Part shown: positions 20,431 through 31,532 of the stretch, one piece after another
Position numbering within the stretch: position 1 is the first letter of the stretch
Layout: the number at the start of each line of letters is the position of its first letter
From: Peromyscus leucopus
Lineage: Eukaryota; Chordata; Mammalia; Rodentia; Cricetidae
Length of the DNA: 64,000 bases
Direction: 5' to 3'
Assembly (NCBI RefSeq): GCF_004664715.2
Contig: NC_051075.1
Span: 31,330,504 to 31,394,503 of the forward strand
Made by a program: the position numbers and the translations under genes
The notes under the pieces: model-generated
The model's database searches: none
Told to the model about the DNA's origin: nothing
Seen by the model: the letters and a program-made list of their open reading frames with translations, nothing else

Positions 20431-23400
20431 ACACTACAACCCAACCACAAAAAATAACAGGAATTAACAATCACTGGTCATTAATATCCATCAATATCAA
20501 TGGTCTCAACTCACCTATAAAAAGACACAGGCTAACAGAATGGATAAGAATACAGGACCCATCCATCTGCTGCATACAAGAAACACATCTTAACTTCAAA
20601 GACAGATACTACCTCCGAGTAAAGGGCTGGTAAAAGGCTTTCCAAGCAAATGGACTTAAGAAACAAGCTGGTGTAGCTATCATAATATCTAATAAAATAG
20701 ACTTCAAACTAAAATCAATCAAAAGAGTTCAGGATGGACATTACATATTTATTATGGGAAAAATCCACCAAGATGAAGTTTCGATTCTAAACATCTATGC
20801 TCCAAATACAAAAGCACCCACAATCATAAAAGAAACACTACTAAAGTTTACAACACACATCAAACCCCACACATTAGTAGTGGGAGATTTTAACACACCA
20901 CTCTCACCAAAAGACAGATCTACCATATTGAAACTTAACAAAGAAATAAAGGACCTAACAGATGTTATGACTCAAATGGACCTAATAGATATCTACAGAA
21001 CATTCCATCCTAACACAAAAGAATATACCTTCTTCTCAGGACCCCATTGAACCTTCTCAAAAATTGACCACATGCTTGGCCACAAAACAAATCTCAACAG
21101 ATACAAAAAAATTGGAAAAACCTCCTGTATCTTATCAGACCACCATGCCTTAAATTTAGACCTCAACAACAACAAAAATTATAGAAAACCCACAAACTCA
21201 TGGAAACTGAATAATGCCCACCTGAAACATCAATGGGTCAAAGAAGAAATAAAGAAAGAAATTAAAGATTTCCTAGAATTCAATGAAAATGAAAGTACAA
21301 CATACCCAAACTTATGGGACACTATGAAAGCAATGCTAAGAGGAAAATTCATAGCTCTAAATGCACACATAAAGAAGATGGAGCAATCCCATAGCAATGA
21401 ATTAACAGCACAACTGAAAGCTCTAGAATAAAAAGAAAAAAAGCTCACCCAGGAGAAATAGGTGCCAGGAAATAATCAAATTGAGGGCTGAAATCAACAA
21501 AATAGAAAACAAGAGAACAATACAAAAAATCAATGAAACAAAGAGTTGGTTCTTTGAAAAAATCAACAAGATAAACAAATCCCTAGCCAAATTAACCAAA
21601 AGACAAAGAGGGAGCACCCACATTCACAAAATCAGATGAAAAAGGAGACATAACAACAGACAACGAGGAAATCCAGAGAATCATCAGATCATACTTCAAA
21701 AACCTGTACTCCACAAAAATGGAAAACCAGGAAGAAATGGACAAGTTTCTGGATAAATACCACATATCAAAATTAAATCAAGACCAGATAAACCATTTAA
21801 ATAGACCAATAACCCCTAAAGAAATAGAAACAGTCATCAACAGTCTCCCAAACAAAAAAAGCCCAGGACCAGATGGTTTCAGTGCAGAATTCTACCAGAC
21901 TTTCAAAGAAGAACTAATACCAATCCTCTTCAAAGTGATCTACACAATAGAAACAGAAGGAACACTACCAAACTCTTTTTATGAGGCTACAATTACCCTG
22001 ATACCCAAACCACACAAAGATGCAACAAAGAAAGAGAACTACAGACCAATCTCCCTCATGAACATTGATGCAAAAATACTCAACAAAATATTGGCAAACC
22101 GAATCCAAGAATACATCAAAACAATCATCCATCACGACCAAGTAGGATTCATCCCATGGGTGCAAGGATGGTTCAACATATGAAAATCAGTCAATGTAAT
22201 ACACCATATAAACAAACTGAAAGAAAAAAACCACATGATCATCTCCTTAGATGCTGAAAAAGCTTTTGACAAAATCCAACACCCCTTCATGATAAAGGTC
22301 TTAGAAAGATCAGGAATACAAGGAGCATTTCTAACCATAAAAAAAGCAATTTATAGCAAGCCAACAGCAAACATCAAATTAAAAGAAGAGAAACTCAAAG
22401 CGATACCACTAAATTCAGGAACAAGACAAGGCTGTCCACTCTCCCCATCTTTATTCAATATAGTACTAGAAGTTCTAGCTAGAGCAATAAGACAACAAAA
22501 GGAGATCAAAGGGATACAAATTGGCAAGGAACAAGTCAAACTTTCGCTATTTGTAGATGATATGATAGTATACATAAGTGACCCCAAAAACTGTACCAGG
22601 GAACTCCTACAGCTGATAAACTCCTTCAGTAAAGTGGCAGGATACAAGATCAACTCAAAAAAATCAGTAGCCCTCCTATACACAAATGATAAAAGGGCTG
22701 AGAAAGAAGTCAGAGAAACATCACCCTTTACAATAGCCACAAATAATATAAAATACCTTGGGATAACACTAACTAAACAAGTGAAGGACCTTTTTGATAA
22801 GAACTTTAAATCTCTAAAGAAAGAAATTGAAGAAGATATCAGAAAATGGAAGAATCTCCCATGCTCATGGATAGGTAAGATTAACATAGTAAAAATGGCA
22901 ATCTTACCAAAAGCAATCTACAGATTCAATGCAATCCCCATCAAAATCCCAACACAATTCTTCACAGACTTGGAAAGAAAAATACTCAACTTCATATGGA
23001 AAAACAAAAGAACCAGGATAGCTAAAAGAATCCTATACGATAAAACAACCTTTGGAGGCATCACCATCACTGACCTCAAACTCTACTATAGAGGTATAGT
23101 AAAAAAAACAGCTTGGTACTGGTATAAAAACCGACATACGGACCAAGGGAATCAAATTGAAGACCCTGACATTAATCCATGCACATATGAACACCTGGTT
23201 TTTGGCAAAGGAGCCAAAACTATACAATGGAAAAAAGAAAGTATCTTCAACAAATGGTGCTGGCATAACTGGATGTCAATATGTAAAAGATTACAAATAG
23301 ATCCATATCTGTCACCATGCACAAAACTCAAGTCCAAGTGGATCAAAGACCTGAACATAAATCCAGTTACACTAAACTTAATAGAAAAGAAAGTAGGAAG

Positions 23401-24278
23401 CACTCTTGAACGCATTGGCACTGGAGACCATTTCCTAAATAAAACACCAACAGCACAGACCCTGAGCACAACAATTAATAAATGGGACCTCTCAAAATTG
23501 AGAAGCTTTTGCAGGGCAAAAGACACAGTCAATAAGACAAAAAGACAACCAACAGAATGGGAAAAGATCTTCACCAACTCCACATCTGACAGAGGATTGA
23601 TCTGCACAGTATATAAAGAACTCAAGAAACTAGACATCAAAATACTGAACAGTCCAATTAAAAAATGGGCTAAAAAGCTAAACAGAGAATTCACAAAACA
23701 AGAACTACAAATGGCTGAAAGACATTTAAAGAAATGCTCAACATCCTTAATCATCAGAGAAATGCAAATCAAAACGACTCTGAGATACCACCTTATACCT
23801 GTCAGAATGGCTATGATCAAAAACACCAATGACAGCCAATGTTGGAGAGGATGTGGAGCAAAGGGAACACTCCTCCACTGTTGGTGGGAATGTAAACTTG
23901 TACAACCACTGTGTAAATCAGTATGGCAGTTTCTCAGAAAATTAGGAATTGAACTACCTCAAGACCCAGCTATCCCACTTTTGGGCATATACCCAAGGAA
24001 TGCTGATTCATACCATAAAGATACATGCTCAGCTATGTTCATAGCAGCACTATTTGTAATAGCCAGAACCTGGAAACAACCTAGATGCCCATCAATGGAA
24101 GAATGGATAGAAAAAAATGTGGTACATATACACAATGGAGTACCACTCAGCAGAGAAAAACAATGAAAGCATGAAATTTACAGGCAAATGGATGGAACTA
24201 GAAAAAATCATCCTGAGTGAGGTAACCCAAACCCAGAAAGACAGTCATGGTATGTACTCACTCATAAGTAGATTCTAG
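20431..24278 (+). pseudogene. L1 ORF2 (endonuclease/reverse transcriptase), broken
   Basis: ORF2p nicks target DNA with an AP-like endonuclease and copies L1 RNA by reverse transcription. The start codon is not evident (about 20,431), and an extra A at 20,449-20,454 shifts the first codons. The endonuclease region keeps 'QETH', 'GDFN' and 'SDHHA'. In-frame stops lie at 20,631 (TAA), 21,048 (TGA), 21,429 (TAA) and near 22,181 (TGA). Small indels fall near 21,440 and 21,640. From 22,235 to 24,166 a clean 643-codon frame carries RT motif A 'SLDAEKAFD' (residues 4-12), motif B '[11 protein letters not shown]' (61-71) and the catalytic 'FVDD' (106-109), where L1 normally has FADD. The C-terminal Cys/His motif '[18 protein letters not shown]' begins near residue 536. 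An extra A in the run at 24,111-24,117 shifts the frame. The natural last codons end at TAG 24,276-24,278. Confidence 0.95.
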
Positions 24279-24805
24279 ATATAAAATAAAGTACAATCAG
24301 ATCACAGCCCATAGAACCATAGAGGCTATATATATAGTATGGAGGTCCCTAGGACGACTGTGGCGTATAATAAATTTCAGTTCTACTCAATTATTGAAAA
24401 AAAAAATAGCCAAATGAATGGAAACGTGAACTATGAATCAAAGGCTGAGGGGCCCCCAGCTGGATCAGGCCCTGTGAATAGGTGAGACAGTTGATTGGCT
24501 TGATCAGTTTGGGAGGCAACTAAGCAGTGGGACCAAGTCCTGTGCTCATTGCACGAGTTGGCTGTTTAAAACCTGGAGCTTATGCAGGGACACTTGGCTC
24601 AGTCTGGGAGGAAGGGACTGGACCTGCCTGGACTGAGTCTACCAGGTTGATTGCAGTCCTCTGGGGAGGATTTGCCCTGGAGGAGGTGGGAATGGGGGGT
24701 AGTCTGGGGGTAAGGAGAGGGTGTGGGAGGGAGGACTATAGGGGAACCCGTGGCTGATATGTAGAACTGAATGGTATTGTAAAATAAAATAAAATAAGAG
24801 GAAAA
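24279..24805 (+). other. L1 3' UTR with G-rich tract and A-rich tail
   Basis: Includes a 'ggctgaggggcccccagctg' block shared with 48,628-49,015. It then has a purine/G-rich tract (24,682-24,741) with several runs of 3-6 G, a typical mammalian L1 3' UTR feature with G-quadruplex potential. The end is AATAAAATAAAATAA-like and closes in an A-run. The 'aaataaaa' repeats can serve as the polyadenylation signal. Confidence 0.9.
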
Positions 24806-24819
24806 AAAAGCTAACAACC
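24806..24819. repeat. L1 target-site duplication, right copy
   Basis: Exact copy of 18,831-18,844, directly after the A-rich tail. Confidence 0.97.
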
Positions 24820-25325
24820 ACAAATAAGAAATACATTCCATATTTGTCTTTTGAGGTCTGGGTTACCTCCAGATGGAAAACATCTATTTTATAGCTCCAT
24901 ATATTTACCTGGAAATTTTATTTTTAATAACCGAATATTTTCTGTTGTGTAATGTATTACATTTTCATTATCCATTCATCAGTTGATTGCATTGGCCAAT
25001 TTCTAGCTATTATGAATAAAGAATCAATGAACATTGATGAGCAAATGTCTCCATAGAAAAATATGCAATGAGAATATATGCCCAAGAATAATGTGACTGG
25101 ATCTTAAAATAAATCTTAAAATAGTTTCTCAGATTCCTGAAAAACTACCACACTGATTTCCATAGTGACTGTACAAGTTTTCAATCCCTCCAGCAAAGAA
25201 TATGTGTTCTCCTTTCCCTATATTCTCCCCAGCATGAGCTGTCATTTGTTTTATTGATCTTGAAATTCTGACTTGTATAAGATGAAATCCCAAAGTAGTT
25301 TTGATTTGCATTTCCCTGTTGACTA
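24820..25325 (-). mobile_element. Old LINE-1, right part (split)
   Basis: The minus strand encodes the decayed last part of L1 ORF2 ('ggatagagcc'-type remnants are replaced, but the order of conserved blocks from about 25,310 down to 24,830 is clear: 'gacagctcatgctggggag', 'ctattatgaataaagaatc' on plus). It joins the fragment at 18,510-18,844. Confidence 0.75.
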
Positions 25326-25432
25326 AAAATGGGTAGGTAAGGAGGTGTGGAGGATCTTGGGAGGAGAAGAGGCAAGGGAAAATAGGAAAAGAATATATTG
25401 AATGAAATTTTTTCAATTAAAAAGTCTCAAAA
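25326..25432 (+). mobile_element. L1 3' terminus in opposite orientation
   Basis: Purine-rich 'gaggtgtggaggatcttggg' then 'gaatatattgaatgaaattt' and an A-rich end: an L1 3' terminus reading plus. It abuts the minus-oriented old L1 directly, as expected if that L1 inserted by twin priming with its 5' part inverted. Confidence 0.6.
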
Positions 25433-25765
25433 GAAGATGCCTAAAATATGGATGATTCTCTGTCCTTCAGGTATCTAGAGATGTAAAACATTTTAATGTT
25501 GCTGTTATTTATGCATATGTACCATACATAGCTTCTCTGCATGAAATCAATATGGCCGTAATTGATAATACATAAATAAATGAACTTCCTGAACTCAATT
25601 ATACATTATTTCATTTACTCAAGTAGCTTGTGAAAATGAGAATTATATTTGATATTGTGTTACTCAAGAAGAAATCGTTACTGCTAGCTTCCAGTTGACA
25701 TAGGATGAAAGCAGTCTTGGGAAGCAGCCACAGACTACAATAAAGACCACTTCAAGGTGAAAACA
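25433..25765. other. Unassigned DNA
   Basis: No recognised element or gene. Confidence 0.4.
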
Positions 25766-25911
25766 CTTCTCTCTCTCTCCTCCCTCCCCCTCCTCTTCTT
25801 CCTCCTTCACTTCCTCCTTCTTCCTCTCTCTCTCTTTCTCTCTCTGTTTTTGTCTCTCTGTGTCTCTGTCTCTCTGTCTCTCTCTGTCTCTGTCTCTCGC
25901 TCTCTGTCTTT
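25766..25911. repeat. CT-rich (TCTC/TCTG)n tract
   Basis: About 145 bp of pyrimidine-rich sequence: CTCCCT, CTTCCT and TCTCTG units. A homopurine/homopyrimidine tract able to form triplex DNA. Confidence 0.93.
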
Positions 25912-27096
25912 CATTAAATCCAATTTTTATTCAAACTCAAAACGAACCTGGATTTGCTAAAGTTTGAGGTCTGACTCAAGAGAAATTTGTTAAGCACAGA
26001 TGGAAAAGGAAGTATTTTGGAAGACAGTGTATGTAGATTGGACCACAATGTTCTGAGCTTGAAAAGCACATGAGTAACACTTGCAATGTTCCTTTTAGAG
26101 AAGAAAACAAGTTCATGGAACAACGCTGACTGAGTTTCTCAAAGCAGAAGCCCTGCATTTCTAAGCTTGTGGCTGTTGCATATCTGGAGACTATTCTGAA
26201 TCTAAGTATTTAGGTGTATGTTTTTACTGAGAGTCTAACTTTTAGACTAGAAATATGTAAGTATTATAATTTAGCTCCTTTGTTATGGCCTTTGTAAGAG
26301 GTACAAAATCTTAGGCTTCTTAACATTCTGACTTTTCAGGTCACTACAACTGATGAATGCTATACCCAGGTGAATGGCTGTCTTTTAGGTCAGCAGTAGT
26401 TTCTTAATACATAATTGTTTGGCTCAGACACTAAGTAAATGGCCATGGGCTTCAGTAATCACAGGGGTCCTGTAGGTTTTCATATAAACATAGTCATGAG
26501 AGAATGTTGAACAGGCCAGAAGGCCATTCCTGCAAATATGAATCACAAGCGTGATGACAATAGATGCCAATCAAGAGGCTTGTTGAGTCTGAGTCATCTA
26601 GTATGGTTTCAGATAGCAAATCTTGCATATTAGACTCAGAATGTTTCAGGATGTAGGGTGGTATTGATGACTCTGAATTAATTATACAATTAAATCATAT
26701 TTCGCTCTTCATCAGTAAAAAGGAGACTATGCCATAGCATGCTTTTCATATTCTCAAAGATAAAAGTAATTTTGGCTTTAAATTTTAAGGCACCTTGGTT
26801 TTGAAGATACTACAGAGTAATTAAGAGAGTTTAGCTATAAATGGTTAACCTCATATCTTTCTAATTATCTCTATAATGCTTACCTTCAAAGTCACTTCTC
26901 TACTCAAGTCAGGAGGAAATATTTTGCATGTGGTTTTATTATACCATCAAAATTCAGGGGAAATTCTATTCAAGGAATTGCAAAGAAATTTCTAAGATCA
27001 TAAGGCATATTTTAGTGAACAGAGAACCTGCCTACCCTTAAGAAAGGGAGAGCAAAGTAACTTCTGAAATATATACTTTCAAGAAAAGCAAGTAGG
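25912..27096. other. Repeat-poor DNA, no gene
   Basis: 1.2 kb with no recognised interspersed element. Short open frames on both strands lack any family signal. Confidence 0.45.
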
Positions 27097-27316
27097 AGTT
27101 GGAGAGCAGGCTTGGCAGTTAGAAGCACTGGTTGCTCTGCCAGAGGACCTCAGCACAATTCCCCAGCACCCATATGGTGACTGACCATCATCTGTAACTT
27201 CACATCCAATCCAAACCTTTTTCTGATCTCAACGGGCTCTCTATACACTTACTGTACAGATATACATGCAGGTAAACACCCTTACACATAAAATAAAAAT
27301 AAATAAATCTTTAAAA
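27097..27316 (+). mobile_element. B3-type SINE
   Basis: tRNA-like start 'ggagagcaggcttggcagtt', then 'ctgccagaggacctcagcac', 'cagcacccatatggtgactg' and an AATAAATAAAT tail. Diverged. Confidence 0.82.
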
Positions 27317-28195
27317 TTTTAAAGGGAAAACAGTAGATACATATGGAAGGAGATAAAAGAAGGAGAATATATTAAACAGTGAGTTATATGCAATACTGAT
27401 TAAAGGTTTTTAAACTTGTGAAATAGAAAATAGATAAAATTCAGTGCCAATAATTTTTGTAGGGATCTCCTCAAGAAGAAACACAGGAGATTGTGTTACT
27501 CATATAGATCAGTGAGCAGAGGAAAAGTAGATAATTATTTTAAAATGTTACTAGATATGTATTTCATACTTTTATTAACATGTAAAATTTCTTGAAAATC
27601 AATACTCAAAGAATCCACACAAAACTAATGAACAAGTTCAGCAAATTTTTGAAACACAAAAATCAGCATGCAAATATCTGTTCTAGTTAAATATATGAGG
27701 AATAATCTACCTACAAGAACAATAAGAAAATAGCTGTATTTTAAATGTCATCAACAAATAATAAAATGACTTGTGAGTACACTTCCGGCAAGAAGTAAAA
27801 GCTGAAGAATGCTCCTGAAATAAATGAAACAATGTGTGGGTATGTTTAAAGATGGCTATTCTTTATACCTAAGTACTTACATTAATAAGATTTGGAGAAA
27901 CTGACAGTGAAATTGAAAAACCAATGCCTCAATTCTATGTGCTGGGAAAATAGACATGCATTTTGTCCAGTAGTTGCATGGATAAAACCCAGAAACTGAT
28001 GAATGGCACACCATCATTCTAGTGCTAAGTCAATCTTTGAATGGTGTTATGTTTTATAAGAAATAGAAAAGCCAAAAGTTATATGACATTCCAAGATATA
28101 CAGAGTAGAGGAAAAGAGACAATTTTGAAAAATAAATATAAAGTTTAAAAAATAAAATATTAAGTTTTATAACTGTTAACCAAGGGGATATGATA
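27317..28195. other. Unassigned AT-rich DNA
   Basis: No recognised element or gene. Confidence 0.4.
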
Positions 28196-28302
28196 GCCAG
28201 GTTTGGTGGGGCATGTCTTTCATCCCAGCAGGAGAATTGCTGTGGGTTTGAGGCTGGGCTGGCCTACATAGTATGACACTGTATCAAAAAATAAAAATAA
28301 GA
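28196..28302 (+). mobile_element. Old B1-like (PB1) SINE
   Basis: 'gccaggtttggtggggcatg', 'catcccagcaggagaattgc', 'ctgggctggcctacatag', then an A-rich tail. An internal deletion after 'cccagca' and the divergence indicate an old 7SL-derived copy. Confidence 0.75.
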
Positions 28303-28689
28303 AAACTAACAACAAACAACCAGTGTGATTCAGGCATCCAGAAAACATGCAGGGCAATGCTGTATAGCAAATATCTAAAGAAAATCACTGTGTATATTTT
28401 AAAATACTGTATTAAAATAAGCTATAAGATAATTTTAGTTGCGAATTACAGAATCTTATTCTCTACTGTGTTACTATAGCAAAATACAAGAAACTGGATA
28501 AGTTAAAAAGTAAGTTTTTTTCTTATAATAATTTCTATGATGGAAATGTAAAATGATGTAGAGTCATTGTGAAAAAATAATAATATGGGCTACTTTATGA
28601 TCTAGCTATTGATTCCTATTTACATACACACATGAATAAAAAGAAAAGACTCGAATATTTTTATCCCAGTGTCACAACCCAAAAAAAGT
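28303..28689. other. Unassigned AT-rich DNA
   Basis: No recognised element or gene. Confidence 0.4.
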
Positions 28690-28920
28690 AGGGCTGCAGG
28701 GATGCCACAGTGGTTAAGAGCACATCCTGCTCTTGCAGGGAGCTGAGTTCAGTTCCCAGAACCTATGTGGCATTTCACAAACATCTGTTAACTTTAGTTC
28801 CAGGAGATCTGGCATCCATTTCTGGCTTCTATGGGTTCCGGGCACATGTATTGTACATAGACTCCATGCACTCAAAACACCCATACTTGTAAAATAATGA
28901 ACAAATCAAAAGAATAAAAA
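28690..28920 (+). mobile_element. B3-type SINE
   Basis: Near full length: 'gggctgcagggatgccacag', 'ggttaagagcacatcctgct', 'gagttcagttcccagaacct' and an AT-rich tail. The A-box/B-box tRNA-like promoter remains recognisable. Confidence 0.87.
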
Positions 28921-29600
28921 AATACATATTTTAAAGAAGGAATTTATTTAATTTATGAAGAGTAAGTAAAAATAATGATATACAATAAAATCTGATAGAG
29001 CTATCTAAGAAAGTTAACTTTGCCATGCTACTGTGAATTAATTATGGCATTCTAATAAGTGAAATGATATACTCAAAAGACAACAACACAGTCATTCGCA
29101 TGGCCTAGGTATTACACGATTCTATCTACTCAAATGAATAAGGAAAGAAATGAGAGCAATACCTATATGAGTAGCTCAAGGTAGGGAAAGATGAGTAATT
29201 ATTTTAGTGAGAATAGAATTTCATTTTGGGATAACAGGATAACGTCTGGAGATTGGTATCAGTGATGGTTGTGCTGCAGGTAAATGTGTTCAATAGTATC
29301 ATTTAACTGTAGATTTAAAACTTCTTAAAATCACATTGCAAATAAGAATTAAATTTATAATTAATAAAAGAGTATTCATGCAGTTTTCCATTTCTAATGT
29401 CCAATTCAGCACTTTCACTACTATGGAAAACCAGCCTCTGCTCCAGAACAAGTTTGGGGCTAGCTTGGACTAGTTGAGACTATGTTGTATGTAACAATAA
29501 AAAATTCCCTTCAAAATAAGAAATTCTGTGAAAATAACCCATTGTCATACTGATTCCTCTTTTCTGGAAAGAAAGGAAAAATTTTTACTGCACTAATTTA

Positions 29601-29601
<1 letters not shown>
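28921..29601. other. Unassigned AT-rich DNA
   Basis: No recognised element or gene. Confidence 0.4.

Positions 29602-29653
<52 letters not shown>
29602..29653. repeat. (GT)n microsatellite
   Basis: About 25 uninterrupted GT units at the tail of the adjoining minus-strand SINE. Confidence 0.97.
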
Positions 29654-29654
<1 letters not shown>

Positions 29655-29795
29655 GAATGTATGTATATATCAAAGGACAACTTTCAGGCTGTCTCTGTCC
29701 ATCATATGGGTCCCTCTTGTTGAACTCAGGTATAAGTACTTGGTGGCCACCACCTTCCACCTTCACTCACTGAACCATCTTGTGAACATAAAATG
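29654..29795 (-). mobile_element. B4/RSINE-type SINE fragment
   Basis: 'caaaggacaactttcaggct', 'catatgggtccctcttgttg' and 'cactcactgaaccatcttgt' match the minus strand of this tRNA-derived SINE class. The GT run is its expanded CA tail. Confidence 0.65.
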
Positions 29796-29820
29796 GTTAT
29801 AAATAAAAGATGCTTAGAGA

Positions 29821-30335
29821 ATAATGTGTTGATGTAACCAACCGTCTTATTAAATAAGAAACACAGAAACAATGTAAAAGAGAAAGCCAAGAGGTCAGAG
29901 TTCAGAGCTAAATCTCACCCTTCCTTCTGCTGTCCCAGCTTCGCGAAAAGAGACCTACTTCCTGTCGGTTTGTTTTTTTTATAGTATGTCGTTCTGCCTT
30001 CTCATTGGTTGTAAACCCAAACACATGACTGCCTCGTCACTGTCTGAATGTACAGCCCCCTAGGTCTTAAAGGTATATGTCTCCAATGCTGACTGTATCC
30101 CTGAACACACAGAGATCTTATGGGATTAAAGGCGTGTGCCACCACCGCCACACTCTTGCTATGGCTCTAATAGCTCTGACCCTGAACACACAGAGATCTT
30201 ATGGGATTAAAGGCGTGTGCCACCACCGCCACACTCTTGCTATGGCTCTAATAGCTCTGACCCCCAGACAACTTTATTTATTAACATACAATCAAAATAA
30301 TATTTCAGTACAATTAGATTACCACCACAATAATG
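29821..30335 (-). mobile_element. Solo LTR with 6-bp TSD and internal duplication
   Basis: LTR body 29,827-30,329 (503 bp), ending TG...CA in minus sense, flanked by ATAATG on both sides (29,821-29,826 and 30,330-30,335). The 6-bp duplication points to an ERV2/ERVK-class integrase. The same family occurs at 42,479 and, truncated, at 7,714. It contains a B1-like segment ('gggattaaaggcgtgtgcc') inside an 81-bp unit present twice in tandem. No internal region is attached, so it is a solo LTR made by LTR-LTR recombination. Confidence 0.9.
30101..30262. repeat. Perfect 81-bp tandem duplication inside LTR
   Basis: Two units, 30,101-30,181 and 30,182-30,262, with no mismatch that I can see. The sister LTR at 42,479 has a single, longer B1-like segment here. 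The duplication produces a spurious 105-codon frame with two identical 27-residue units. Confidence 0.96.
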
Positions 30336-30371
30336 ATATTGGAAAATGTAAAAACAAAAATTTATCCTCTC

Positions 30372-31050
30372 ACCTTTCGAATGGTTATTACTAGGAAAAA
30401 ATAAAAGTAACAATTACTATGGATTTGTGAAGTTAGGTAAAGGTTGTGCCCTTTGGGTGGCACTGTAAATGAGCCTATGTGATAAGAAAAACGGTGTGAG
30501 AAGTCCTTAAACACTAAGAATCATCATTTGATGCAGCAATTTGATGCCTGGCAACATATGTAAAACTAACTAAAGCCTGTGTGTTGAACATGACCTACAG
30601 TGCCATGACTATTGCAGCACCACAGAGGACAGTCAAGTTACAAAAACAACCTAGGTATCTATCAACACAGAAACATAAGAATGTTGTTGACTATTATATT
30701 GTCTTCATGTAGTGAGTTATTAGAATGTGCACCATAACTATATAGAGACATTTGTTTCATTAAGCATGCTACATAGAATTATTTATACATGCACCTTCCA
30801 CCCTTGATGAATGACTGTTATTTTAGCATAAACAAAATGTGATTCTATAAAAACATATAAAATATTATTCAGCTGTAAAAAGAAGGAAATCCTATCATCT
30901 CTGATTAAAGAATATCATGCTAAATGAAATAAAGGCAAACTGAAAATCCAATGGCACAGGTTGCATAAATGTAAATTTTATAAGAGTTGAACACAGAGCA
31001 AGAGAGACAAGAATGGTGGATACCAGAACCCAAAGGCCTGAAGCAAAAGA
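30372..31050 (+). mobile_element. Old LINE-1 ORF2 end
   Basis: Plus-strand blocks in the order of the L1 ORF2 C-terminus: a 'gtgccctttgggtggcactg' region, 'acaacctaggtatctatcaa', 'atattattcagctgtaaaaa', 'tgctaaatgaaataaaggc'. Many stops. Continues at 31,440 after a MaLR-like insertion. Confidence 0.65.
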
Positions 31051-31054
31051 GTAC

Positions 31055-31432
31055 ATGCTGGCTAAGTTTTAATCGACTTGGCACAGACTAAGTGCCACCT
31101 GAAAGAAGGAGCCTCAGTTGAAAAGATGCCTCCAACACACTGGCCTTCAGCCAAGACTCCTAGAGCATTTTCTTCCTTGATGTTTGATGTGGGAAGGTCC
31201 AGCCAATTGTGATTTGCACCAACCCTGGGTGAAGGTTCCTGGGTTGTTTATGAAAGCAGGATGATCAAGCCATGGAAGGCAAGTCAGGAAGCAGCATTCC
31301 CCCACAACCACTTTCAGCTCCTGCCTCCTGGTGCCTGCCTTGGCTGCCCTCAGTGTTCAGTGAAATAAATCTTTACTTTCCCAGGTGCTTTTTTGTCAAG
31401 CTGTTTAGCATAACAATATAAAAGCAAATTTT
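31055..31432 (+). mobile_element. MaLR-like or other old LTR-type repeat
   Basis: 'ggcacagactaagtgccacc', 'cctcagttgaaaagatgcct', 'ttgatgtttgatgtgggaag', then 'gtgaaataaatctttacttt' (AATAAA-type signal) near the end. It shares this order with 37,828-38,270, so the two are one family. Subfamily unassigned. Confidence 0.55.
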
Positions 31433-31532
31433 GATGGGGGTGCAAGGTAGCAACTGGACAATTTGTATAAATATGCTAATGAGCTTGAACCATTCATTCT
31501 ACAGTGTACAAAAATATCATAACATCACCATG
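31433..31532 (+). mobile_element. Old LINE-1 3' end, continued
   Basis: 'gctaatgagcttgaaccatt' and 'aacatcaccatgtaccct' resemble an old L1 3' UTR. The sequence resumes right of the LTR as 'aacattctatgcatacata'. Confidence 0.45.

Larger units (their letters stand above)
18845..24805 (+). mobile_element. Structurally full-length LINE-1, inactive
   Basis: A 5,961-bp plus-strand L1 with every expected part in order: GC-rich 5' UTR (18,845-19,566), ORF1 remnant (19,567-20,357), short spacer, ORF2 remnant (20,431-24,278), 3' UTR with a G-rich tract (24,279-24,760) and an A-rich tail. It is flanked by a perfect 14-bp target-site duplication, so target-primed reverse transcription and the borders are clear. 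It landed in an older L1 of opposite orientation. Despite good overall preservation it cannot move on its own. ORF1 has a frameshift and lacks roughly 100 codons, and ORF2 carries several stops and frameshifts. The intact TSD and long readable frame suggest a relatively recent insertion. Confidence 0.97.

Noticed and set aside
22351..23829. Long minus-strand frames (178 and 225 codons)
   Set aside because: Antisense shadows of the preserved L1 ORF2 frame.
28690..28770. tRNA-like A-box/B-box sequence considered as a tRNA gene
   Set aside because: It is the promoter part of a B3 SINE. No cloverleaf with anticodon arm can be supported.
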